In this document: piece after piece, positions 8,655 to 15,249 of the stretch
Layout: each line of letters begins with the position of its first letter
Numbering within the stretch: the stretch's first letter is position 1
Assembly: GCA_944320765.1 (NCBI GenBank)
Contig: CALUIS010000028.1
Location: 1-35,877 of the forward strand
DNA from: an uncultured Paraprevotella sp.
GTDB lineage: Bacteria > Bacteroidota > Bacteroidia > Bacteroidales > Bacteroidaceae
Direction: 5' to 3'
DNA: 35,877 nt
Translations under genes and position numbers: made by a program
The notes under the pieces: generated by a model
Databases searched by the model: none
What the model saw: only the letters and a program-made list of their open reading frames with translations
Told to the model about the DNA's origin: nothing

Positions 8655-10469
8655 ATGGTAGCACGCATATTTTATCTCGCCAAACTTTTCATCGTATTCC
8701 TGCTCTTCTTTTTCCTGCAGAAAGTCCTTTTCATCTACTCAAACGGGACGGCATCCGCCGGAGAGCTGTTCCAGGTGCTTCGCCACGGGTTGGGTCTGGA
8801 CATGTCCACCACAGGCTATCTGCTCATCCTGCCGTTCATCGTGATATGGGCCAGCATCTGGGTGCGCCTCAACCCGAGGACCATCCTGCGCCCCTACTTC
8901 ATCCTCATAGCCATACTGCTATCCGTGATTTGCGTGGCGGACACATCGCTCTACACCTTCTGGAAGTTCAAACTGGACGCCACCATCTTCAACTACATGG
9001 ACGCGCCCAAACAGGCCCTGGCCAGCGTGTCCGCCGGCTACATCCTGCTCCGCCTGCTGTGGATGTCCCTGTTCGCATTCCTCTTGTCATGGAGCTGCAT
9101 CAAAACCACCCCCAAGCTGTTCAACCCGCTATCCGTCAGCCTCAGGATGGTTCCCCGCAACCTGGCCTACATCCTCACGGGCGGCCTGATATTCCTGTCC
9201 ATACGGGGAGGCGTCGGGAAATCCACCATGAACGTGGGCAACGCCTATTTCAGCGAGAACACCTTCCTCAACCATTCGGCCATCAATCCGGCCTTCAACC
9301 TGATGTACTCCTGGAACAAATCGGAAGACTTTGCCGGAAAATACAACTATCTGGACGAGAAAGAACGGGCTGCCGCCTATGCGTCCCTTTATCCCGCCTC
9401 CACGGAAGACTGCACCCGGCAGCTGCTGAACACCCCGCGCCCGAACCTGCTCATCATCATTCTCGAAGGCTTCGGCGGCGAGTACGTGAAGGAACTGGGA
9501 GGAGCAAAGGACGTGGCCCCCAACCTAAGCCGCCTCATCCGCGAAGGCGTGTTCTTCGACCAAGTCTATGCCAACAGTTTCCGCACCGACCGCGGACTGG
9601 TGAGCGCCTTGAGCGGACACGTCAGCTACCCCACCACATCCATCATGAAGATTCCGGCCCAATCCCGCCTCCTGCCCGGCATCGCACGCACCCTGCGTGA
9701 AGCAGGCTATGAAACGGACTTCCTCTACGGCGGCGACATCAACTTCACCAACATGCGGAGCTACTTCACCACCACCGGCTACCAGCATCTGACCAGCGAC
9801 ACGGACTTCAGCCTACAGGAGCGCACGTCCAGCTCCTGGGGAGCGCATGACGAATACACCTTTAACCGGCTGCTTGAGATGATCAAAGCCCGCCCAGCCG
9901 GCCGACTGTGGCACACGGGATTCCTCACCCTCAGCAGCCACGAGCCGTTCGAGGTGCCTTACAAACGGTTGGAAGACCCGCGCCTCAACTCTTTCGCCTA
10001 CACGGACCATTGTCTGGGCACGTTCATCGACCGCCTCAAGCAGCTTCCGGCATGGAAGAACCTGCTGATAGTCTGCCTGCCCGACCACGGCAGCTCGGAC
10101 AAGCTGAATGTCACCTCACCCGGTTTCTACCGCATCCCCATGCTCTGGCTGGGCGGAGCCGTAAAAAGCCCGGCGGTAGTCCACACCCTGATGAACCAAA
10201 GCGACATGCCCGCCACGCTGCTCGGACAGCTCGGCCTGCCACACCACGACTTCAAGTACAGCCGCAACATCTTCTCGGAAGCTTACACTTATCCTTTCGT
10301 CTATTCCACCTTCAGCGACGGCTTCCTGTTCAAAGACAGCACCGGCGTGACCGTGTTCGACAACGCCGCCCGCCGGGCCGTCTGCAACGAGCCTGCTCCG
10401 GATGCCGACCGCGAAAGGAAAGGCAAGGCCATCCTGCAGACTTCCTACGACGAATTAGGGGGACGCTGA
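8655..10469 (+). CDS. LTA synthase / phosphoglycerol transferase family membrane protein
   Basis: A 604-residue inner-membrane protein with about five N-terminal transmembrane segments (residues 1-185) and a periplasmic alkaline-phosphatase/sulfatase-like domain (about 255-590). The metal and catalytic residues of the LtaS-type site are recognisable: E271 (ILEGFGG), nucleophile T311 (SFRTDRG), H429 (LSSHEPF), and D477-H478 (LPDHGSSDK). Family members transfer phosphoglycerol or phosphoethanolamine head groups from a lipid donor to an envelope acceptor. A Gram-negative host has no lipoteichoic acid, so the acceptor here is unknown; lipid A, a glycan or a membrane-derived oligosaccharide are possibilities. 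The last codons form one arm of a strong hairpin. It converges on the pit operon. Confidence 0.88.
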   Translation: MVARIFYLAKLFIVFLLFFFLQKVLFIYSNGTASAGELFQVLRHGLGLDMSTTGYLLILPFIVIWASIWVRLNPRTILRPYFILIAILLSVICVADTSLYTFWKFKLDATIFNYMDAPKQALASVSAGYILLRLLWMSLFAFLLSWSCIKTTPKLFNPLSVSLRMVPRNLAYILTGGLIFLSIRGGVGKSTMNVGNAYFSENTFLNHSAINPAFNLMYSWNKSEDFAGKYNYLDEKERAAAYASLYPASTEDCTRQLLNTPRPNLLIIILEGFGGEYVKELGGAKDVAPNLSRLIREGVFFDQVYANSFRTDRGLVSALSGHVSYPTTSIMKIPAQSRLLPGIARTLREAGYETDFLYGGDINFTNMRSYFTTTGYQHLTSDTDFSLQERTSSSWGAHDEYTFNRLLEMIKARPAGRLWHTGFLTLSSHEPFEVPYKRLEDPRLNSFAYTDHCLGTFIDRLKQLPAWKNLLIVCLPDHGSSDKLNVTSPGFYRIPMLWLGGAVKSPAVVHTLMNQSDMPATLLGQLGLPHHDFKYSRNIFSEAYTYPFVYSTFSDGFLFKDSTGVTVFDNAARRAVCNEPAPDADRERKGKAILQTSYDELGGR

Positions 10470-10482
10470 ACGTCCCCCTAAT
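10454..10482. terminator. hairpin between the convergent LTA-synthase-like and pit genes
   Basis: A 12-bp perfect stem (ATTAGGGGGACG / CGTCCCCCTAAT) with loop CTGAA. The stop codon (TGA, 10467-10469) of the plus-strand gene is inside the loop and its last five codons are in the stem. No T run follows on either strand, so it may work through 3' stability rather than classic intrinsic termination. Confidence 0.5.
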
Positions 10483-10507
10483 CCCAAATTCTCCGCATTC
10501 CGCCCGG

Positions 10508-11524
10508 CTACAGGATGCAAGCCAGCAGCCAATAGATGCCGGCCGCCAGCAAGGCACTCACCGGGATGGTCAGCACCCAGGCCGTCATCAGGCTCTTCGT
10601 CACGCCCCAACGCACGGCCGAAAGCCGCTTCGTGGCACCCACGCCGATGATGGCACCGGTAATGGTATGGGTGGTGCTGACGGGAATCTTAAGATATTCA
10701 GTTAAATAGAGTGTGAAAGCACCAGCTGTCTCGGCAATCACGCCCTCGAAAGGCGTCACCTTCGTAATCTTCGTACCCATCGTCCGCACAATCTTCCATC
10801 CGCCCGACATCGTCCCCAGCGAAATGGCCGTGAAACAAGAGAAGGCCACCCAGTCCGGCAAGTCGTCGATGCTGTCCACTCCCAGCCCCAGCCCTTGTGA
10901 GTGACCGGCAATCATAGCGGCGGCAATGATACCCATCACTTTCTGTGAATCGTTCAAGCCATGTCCGATGCTGAACAAGGCCGACGAAACGAGCTGCAGC
11001 TTCTTGAACCACACCTCCGCCGTATGCGGCCGCGCCTTCCGGCAGGCGTGCAGCACTATGAGCGTGAAACCCAAGGCCACCACCATTCCGATGAACGGGG
11101 CCAAAAAGATGAAGGCCGCGATCTTCAGGATAATCTCCAGCTGTATGGAGCCCCATCCGCTGGCCATGATGGCCGCGCCGGCGAAACCACCGATCAGCGT
11201 GTGCGACGACGAGGAAGGGATACCCTTCCACCACGTGAACAAGTTCCACGCGATGGCGGCCAGCACCCCGGCCAGAATAATCGGAAGCGTGATATACTCC
11301 TCCATCACCGTCTTCGACACCGTATTGGCGATGCCGAAGCCACCAATCACATACTTGGCGATGAAAAACGCCACGAAGTTGAACGCCGCCGCCCACAGCA
11401 CGGCCTGAAAGGGCGTCAGCACACGGGTGGAGACAATCGTGGCGATGGAATTGGCCGCGTCATGAAACCCGTTGATATAGTCAAACAGGAGCGACAGGAC
11501 AATAATGATAATCAACAACTCCAT
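10508..11524 (-). CDS. pit: inorganic phosphate transporter, PiT family
   Basis: A 338-residue polytopic transporter that takes up phosphate in symport with a cation. The internal duplication typical of the family is clear: GFHDAANSIAT (19-29) is echoed by GHGLNDSQKVMG, and GIPSSSSHTLIGG by IPVSTTHTITGAIIG. About ten hydrophobic helices span the length. It is the last gene of a minus-strand operon, 12 bases after the DUF47/PhoU-like gene, a pairing well known for Pit systems. No Pho box can be recognised by eye. Confidence 0.95.
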   Translation of the reverse strand: MELLIIIIVLSLLFDYINGFHDAANSIATIVSTRVLTPFQAVLWAAAFNFVAFFIAKYVIGGFGIANTVSKTVMEEYITLPIILAGVLAAIAWNLFTWWKGIPSSSSHTLIGGFAGAAIMASGWGSIQLEIILKIAAFIFLAPFIGMVVALGFTLIVLHACRKARPHTAEVWFKKLQLVSSALFSIGHGLNDSQKVMGIIAAAMIAGHSQGLGLGVDSIDDLPDWVAFSCFTAISLGTMSGGWKIVRTMGTKITKVTPFEGVIAETAGAFTLYLTEYLKIPVSTTHTITGAIIGVGATKRLSAVRWGVTKSLMTAWVLTIPVSALLAAGIYWLLACIL

Positions 11525-11536
11525 AATTCCGGCGGA

Positions 11537-12184
11537 TTACACATACTTCACAATCAGGTTCTTCAAAATCTTTCCCACATGCTCGGCCGCATCGGTAGTC
11601 CGTTCCAGCTCCTGCATCACCTCCTTGATCTTCACCAGCTCCACCGCGTCCTTCTCCTCCTCGAAAAGCTTCTTGATGAATAGTTCATAGACATCGTCGG
11701 CCTGATTCTCCAGATCGTGCAATGTCACGCAATAGCCGCGAAGCTTGGCAGGATTCTTGCGGAAAGTCTCCAGTTCGTCCACCGACTTACGGATGCAGGC
11801 CGCCTCCTGCCGGATAAAACGGCACAACTCCTTCGCGCTGTCGCCCAAGCCATGCGGATTGTAAATGTTGATGCGCTTGGCACAACTGTTCACACAGTCT
11901 ATCACATCATCGATGCCGGAAGCCAGCGCATTAATGTCCTCCCGGTCAAGAGGCGTGATGAAAGTGGTCTCCAACTCATCAAGCACCTTATGGGTCACCT
12001 GATCTCCCCGGCGTTCCACTTCCTTGATGCGCTTGTAATACATTTCCCTCTCCTGCGGAGTGACATGCTCCATACTCTCAGCCAAAATACCGGCCGCCTC
12101 TTCCAACACATTGGCCAGCTGCTCCAACAGACTGAAAAACTTCGGCTGTTTCGGGACAAACCGGTTAAAAAACGAATTCTTCAT
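11537..12184 (-). CDS. DUF47 / PhoU-like Pit accessory protein
   Basis: A 215-residue, entirely alpha-helical, charged cytoplasmic protein of the DUF47 (PhoU-like, TIGR00153-type) family. Recognisable segments include the N-terminal FFSLLEQLANVLEEAA, the acidic helix LDREDINALASGIDDVID (around residues 79-96), and a C-terminal KIKEVMQELERTTDAAEH. Relatives are encoded next to pit genes and are thought to regulate or gate Pit-type phosphate uptake; the mechanism is not settled. It sits between dedA (13 bases upstream) and pit (12 bases downstream). Confidence 0.9.
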   Translation of the reverse strand: MKNSFFNRFVPKQPKFFSLLEQLANVLEEAAGILAESMEHVTPQEREMYYKRIKEVERRGDQVTHKVLDELETTFITPLDREDINALASGIDDVIDCVNSCAKRINIYNPHGLGDSAKELCRFIRQEAACIRKSVDELETFRKNPAKLRGYCVTLHDLENQADDVYELFIKKLFEEEKDAVELVKIKEVMQELERTTDAAEHVGKILKNLIVKYV

Positions 12185-12197
12185 AACATGCTACTGT

Positions 12198-12848
12198 TTA
12201 AACTTTATTTCTCTTCAACTTCATTCTCTCACGCATAACCTCCACCACTGCGGGCAGAATCGAAATGACAATAATGGCCACGATGAGCAGCTTCAGATTC
12301 TGCTGCACGAAAGGCAGGTCGCCGAAGAAATAACCGGCGAAACTAAACGAAGCCACCCAAAGCGCACCGCCCACAATATTGTACATCATAAAATAATAAT
12401 AATGCATCCGTCCCATGCCGGCCACAAAGGGGGCAAACGTACGGACTATCGGCACGAAACGGGCTATGATAATCGTCTTTCCGCCGTACTTCTTATAGAA
12501 CTCATGCGTCTTGTCCAGATAGCTTTGCTTGAAAATCTTGGAGTCCGGATTCCTGAACAACCGCTCACCCAGGAAACGCCCTATCATATAATTGCAAGAA
12601 TCTCCCAAGACGGCTGCCGAGAAAAGGATAAGGAACAAAAGGTTTACATCCAAAGGCATTCCCGGCAAGGCGGAAATAGCCCCGCCCACAAACAACAGGG
12701 AATCCCCAGGAAGGAAAGGCGTGACCACCAATCCCGTCTCACAAAAAATAATGGCAAACAGAATGGCGTAAGTCCACATGTGATACTGCTGCACCATCTC
12801 GATCATGTGCTGGTCGATATGCAGAATAAAATCTATGATAAAATCCAT
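12198..12848 (-). CDS. DedA family (VTT domain) membrane protein
   Basis: A 216-residue polytopic inner-membrane protein. Family hallmarks are visible: E37 in FCETGL, FLPGDS (45-50), and the R130-x5-R136 pair in [16 protein letters not shown]. These membrane-embedded acidic and basic residues are required in characterised DedA proteins. Some DedA proteins have been shown to recycle undecaprenyl phosphate across the membrane; whether this one does is inference. It is the first gene of the dedA-DUF47-pit operon, with spacings of 12-13 bases. The upstream region is odd: an apparent -7 element lies only two bases before the ATG. Confidence 0.93.
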   Translation of the reverse strand: MDFIIDFILHIDQHMIEMVQQYHMWTYAILFAIIFCETGLVVTPFLPGDSLLFVGGAISALPGMPLDVNLLFLILFSAAVLGDSCNYMIGRFLGERLFRNPDSKIFKQSYLDKTHEFYKKYGGKTIIIARFVPIVRTFAPFVAGMGRMHYYYFMMYNIVGGALWVASFSFAGYFFGDLPFVQQNLKLLIVAIIVISILPAVVEVMRERMKLKRNKV

Positions 12849-12850
12849 AA

Positions 12851-12858
12851 CAAATATA
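12851..12858 (-). promoter_or_regulatory. possible -7 element immediately before dedA
   Basis: TATATTTG on the minus strand, two bases before the dedA ATG. If used, the transcript would begin at or within the start codon. No TTTG is present at the -33 position, so this may be chance A/T-richness. Confidence 0.3.
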
Positions 12859-12867
12859 TTGAAACAT

Positions 12868-12890
12868 AAAAAAAGCAGCTCCAGGGCTGC
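12868..12890 (-). terminator. intrinsic terminator upstream of dedA
   Basis: On the minus strand a short GC stem (GCAGC / GCTGC, loop about six bases) is followed at once by seven T's. It ends transcription of the small exported-protein gene at 12927-13331 before it reaches dedA. Confidence 0.65.
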
Positions 12891-12926
12891 CGTAAAAGCT
12901 CCCTCATGAAAAAAGACGGAAGGAAC

Positions 12927-13331
12927 TCAAATCAATATGCGCCGCAGCGCATACACATAATATAATATAGGTTCCGACAAGGCCAACGCCCGCACGACCT
13001 CCCTTTCCACCATAGGACCGGGGGCAACACGGGGCAACACCTCGCTGCTCCCATTACAAAGAAGACATTCGGAATCTTCCGAGAAACGGGTCTTCCTTAC
13101 GTGGCTTCCCCACGTCCAAGAACGCAACGCGACACTATAATCCGCAGGGGTATCATATCCGTAAAGCCGTCCCCCCACTCCCGTCCCGTTCTCGACGGCA
13201 GCCTCACAGACTACGCATCCGACACGGCACTCACGGGAGTCTGGCCCTTCCTTGCTTTCTTCCACAGCAGGCAGACCGCCCCACCCAAGAAGAAACAAAG
13301 CGAACACGATGAAAGACAACCACTTTGCCAT
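12927..13331 (-). CDS. small exported hypothetical protein
   Basis: Not recognised. About 134 residues from ATG 13331. It begins with a hydrophobic signal-like segment (AKWLSFIVFALFLLGWGG) followed by Pro and Ala residues suited to cleavage. The mature part has a C-x3-C-x2-C group (CRVGCVVC) and a later C-x2-C (CLLC), is otherwise polar, and ends in a hydrophobic YVYALRRILI. The cysteines could form disulfides or bind metal, or could be coincidence. The gene is supported by a canonical promoter (13340-13371) and its own T-tailed terminator (12868-12890), so it is a single-gene unit. A longer frame to 13409 runs through the promoter and is rejected. With transcription starting near 13336 the leader would be only about five bases. 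Confidence 0.6.
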   Translation of the reverse strand: MAKWLSFIVFALFLLGWGGLPAVEESKEGPDSRECRVGCVVCEAAVENGTGVGGRLYGYDTPADYSVALRSWTWGSHVRKTRFSEDSECLLCNGSSEVLPRVAPGPMVEREVVRALALSEPILYYVYALRRILI

Positions 13332-13339
13332 AACGGCTG

Positions 13340-13371
13340 CAAAGATAGAGATTATTTTCCTTTCCCGCAAA
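13340..13371 (-). promoter_or_regulatory. promoter of the small exported-protein gene
   Basis: TTTG (13368-13371) and TATCTTTG (13340-13347) on the minus strand are separated by 20 bases. It is divergent from the tRNA-Phe promoter. Confidence 0.7.
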
Positions 13372-13416
13372 AAAATGTCACTCCCATGACAAAAAGCACA
13401 AAAAAACACAGAATCT

Positions 13417-13447
13417 TTTGGCCATTAAAAATAAATCACTACCTTTG
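13417..13447 (+). promoter_or_regulatory. tRNA-Phe promoter
   Basis: TTTG (13417-13420) and TACCTTTG (13440-13447) are separated by 19 bases, 21 bases before the mature tRNA 5' end. Confidence 0.8.
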
Positions 13448-13468
13448 CACTCGCAAACGAAAAACGTT

Positions 13469-13541
13469 GGTGCCATAGCTCAGTTGGTAGAGCAAAGGAC
13501 TGAAAATCCTTGTGTCCCCGGTTCGATTCCTGGTGGCACCA
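13469..13541 (+). tRNA. tRNA-Phe (anticodon GAA)
   Basis: A 73-base cloverleaf. The acceptor stem GGTGCCA (13469-13475) pairs with TGGCACC (13534-13540), with discriminator A at 13541. The D loop contains AGTTGGTAGAG, the anticodon GAA is at 13502-13504, and the T loop is GGTTCGATTCC. CCA is not encoded: the bases after the discriminator are CTT, so CCA must be added enzymatically. It has its own promoter upstream and a T-tailed hairpin directly downstream, so it is a single-tRNA unit. Confidence 0.97.
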
Positions 13542-13551
13542 CTTTGGGAGG

Positions 13552-13585
13552 AAGAGAGTTACAGCGATGTGGCTCTCTTTTTTTA
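13552..13585 (+). terminator. terminator of tRNA-Phe
   Basis: A stem of AAGAGAG against CTCTCTT, extended inward by two G-T pairs and A-T/C-G pairs, is followed by a run of T's, about ten bases after the tRNA. Confidence 0.7.
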
Positions 13586-13791
13586 TGCCCTTTCTGAAGC
13601 TGGAAACGGTTCTGGCGCGGCACACGGAGGCTTGCGGTCGAACCGGGAGTCAAACCAAGCAAACCGGAAAACTGTAGAAATCCAGTGGGGCGGAACCTCC
13701 AGCCGCGTCAGTGACGGATTGTCGCCGAATCTCTGGATTTCCTGTCAAAAAGGAAGGTTTTCCCCTGATTCCGCGTCCGTGCAGCGGGACG

Positions 13792-13819
13792 GTAGAGACG
13801 CGATTAATCGCGTCTCTAC
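13792..13819. repeat. perfect 28-base palindrome
   Basis: Two perfect half-sites GTAGAGACGCGATT meet head to head with no spacer. It lies alone between the tRNA-Phe terminator and the PI-PLC pseudogene, and no T run follows. The form resembles dispersed REP-like palindromes; whether it recurs in the genome cannot be seen from one window. Confidence 0.7.
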
Positions 13820-13880
13820 ATAAAAACGGGCGCGAGAACTGCCTGTATGAAGCATTTCTCCGCTTCAGTGGGCGTTTTTG

Positions 13881-13931
13881 TGCGGCAAAAAATGGAATTT
13901 CTTTGCTGAAAGAAATTTATTTCTTGCCGCA
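13881..13931. repeat. compound hairpin element
   Basis: An outer stem TGCGGCAA (13881-13888) / TTGCCGCA (13924-13931) encloses a perfect inner stem AATTTCTTT (13896-13904) / AAAGAAATT (13909-13917) capped by GCTG. The A-rich and T-rich connecting arms can pair further, giving a nearly continuous hairpin of about 50 bases. Confidence 0.55.
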
Positions 13932-13956
13932 AAGACGCAAATTTCTTGCCGCAAAG
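13920..13956 (+). repeat. 15-base direct repeat with 22-base period
   Basis: TTTCTTGCCGCAAAG occurs at 13920-13934 and again at 13942-13956. The first copy shares its left part with the 3' arm of the hairpin at 13881-13931, and a degenerate third copy (ATTTCTTTGCTGAAAG) forms that hairpin's inner loop arm. Confidence 0.6.
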
Positions 13957-14288
13957 GCGTTCACGGGAGCGTGGAAAGCGGGGAAAAACGGGGCTTCGGG
14001 CGGATTTTTTCTCCTATTTGGAGGTCGTCCGCGTGCAAAATCCATTTGTCCTTTTGCAAGCCTTTCCCCTCACGGGCCGACGCGGGGGCGGCTCTCGTCC
14101 GCACGGTGTCCCGTGGCGGGCGGCAAAGTGTCGCGGAAAGCGGGTTCCGGCTTTCATCCTGCATTCCCGCAGGCCCGCGAGGTTCGCGCGTTTCCGTCCG
14201 GTCCCGTCCCTGCGTCCGTTTGCGCGATTCTCGCGGGGCAAGTTTTGACGTTTTGACAGAATGAACATTTTGATTTTCCAACAACAAA

Positions 14289-14325
14289 GCCGTGTGCCGT
14301 TAGTTCACCAGAACCGGCACACGGC
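14289..14325 (-). terminator. terminator hairpin after the PI-PLC pseudogene
   Basis: An 11-bp perfect stem (GCCGTGTGCCG / CGGCACACGGC) with a 15-base loop lies about 60 bases beyond the pseudogene stop. It is followed on the minus strand by the moderately T-rich TTTGTTGTTGG. Confidence 0.6.
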
Positions 14326-14385
14326 CTTGCTGTTTTCCGGAGTTCGCCATTCAGCGGACAACGGGCAACCGTTCGCATCAATCCT

Positions 14386-15143
14386 CTAATACCTGACTTT
14401 CCGCACTGTGCCGTCGGTGTACTTCACGATGTTCACCGCACCGCGGCGGGGCGCATCCAGCTGTTCGCCCGTAACGGAATAAATCCGGCTGACTTCCTTT
14501 TCCCCGTCCGCGCGGACAGTGCCGACCGGCACGCTTTCCTCATACGCAGCCTGTGCGGCCTCGGCATCTTCCAATATCTGCGAGAGCAACCGGATGACGT
14601 CGCCATAACCTTCCACTTCATAGCTTTCCGTAAGGAGGCACGCCTCATACAGGCTGTCCACCTCGGCCTTGATGGAGTCTATGTCGGCCTTCGCCTCCTC
14701 CAAGTCATCTTCAAAGCCGGCCGCCACGTCCGGACATTCCGTGGCAATCTTCTCCCGCGTGTCCTCCAGCTTCGTATACATCCGGTCGATCCGCTTGGAC
14801 GCGACGCCATATCCTTCCTCGTTCCGCCGTGCCAACCACTTGAAATTGTTGGCAATCAGAGTGTCCACCACTTCCTTCCCGCGGGTGGCATAGCCGTTGG
14901 CTTCGTCCACTCCCACGAAATCCATCAGGACGATGCCCGCCGGGCCGGCCTCGTGGGTCTGGAAATACTCGATGATGGCCGCATGGGTATGGGTGGCGTT
15001 GTCCCGGTAACCCGCGCTCGTGGAAATCGCCGTATTATAAGCCGACGCGAAGTTATAGACCCAAACGATGTCCGCAGCGTCCTTCACCACATGCTGCGTG
15101 CTGAAGTCCAGCATCAGAAGCAAATCGCATAAAAGTTCTTCAT
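14386..15143 (-). pseudogene. PI-PLC-like secreted phospholipase, internally deleted remnant
   Basis: The open frame (14386-15114 from the first ATG) encodes about 243 residues that look like the C-terminal half of a phosphatidylinositol-specific phospholipase C-type protein. NTAISTSAGYRDNATHTH leads into AGIVLMDFVGVDEANGY and KEVVDTLIANNF, the end of the TIM barrel. An Asp/Glu-rich helical segment follows, then a C-terminal IYSVTGEQLDAPRRG tail. The catalytic N-terminal half is missing. Just upstream an ATG (15143) opens MKNFYAICF and then hits a stop in the wrong frame, while an intact promoter lies at 15176-15206. I read this as a gene that kept its promoter and first codons but lost most of its 5' half. 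The family call rests on motif memory. A functional short protein initiated at TTG 15123 or ATG 15114 is the alternative. Confidence 0.6.
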
Positions 15144-15175
15144 AACAGTTGTGTTTTAAAGGTTCTTTCGTCTTT

Positions 15176-15206
15176 CAAAATTAGTCATAAAAAGCCAGAG
15201 CGCAAA
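15176..15206 (-). promoter_or_regulatory. intact promoter in front of the PI-PLC pseudogene
   Basis: TTTG (15203-15206) and TAATTTTG (15176-15183) on the minus strand are separated by 19 bases. The expected transcript start is near 15172, about 30 bases before ATG 15143. Confidence 0.6.
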
Positions 15207-15249
15207 CGCATTCCCTGACAAAAAAGCAGAATCCGCCGGGGAAAGCCCG

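Larger units (their letters stand above)
13587..14288. other. non-coding, structure-rich stretch of about 0.7 kb
   Basis: No frame here resembles a protein: the open frames are Arg/Pro/Gly-rich, overlap each other on both strands, and lack promoters. Instead there is a 9-bp inverted repeat (GAAATCCAG 13677-13685 / CTGGATTTC 13733-13741), a perfect 28-base palindrome (13792-13819), a compound hairpin (13881-13931), a 15-base direct repeat (13920-13934, 13942-13956), and TGCAAAA / TTTTGCA (14034-14040 / 14052-14058). The right half (about 14070-14240) is noticeably G/C-rich. It may be an interspersed repeat cluster or decayed sequence. Confidence 0.5.

Noticed and set aside
13425..13662. Minus-strand open frames across tRNA-Phe
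   Set aside because: They are antisense translations of the tRNA (peptides with the ESNRGHKDF / PGIEPGTQGF pattern), a well-known annotation artefact.
13711..14287. Several 60-180-codon frames in the non-coding stretch
   Set aside because: Overlapping frames on both strands, Arg/Pro-rich, no promoter or ribosome site, and they run through palindromes and repeats.
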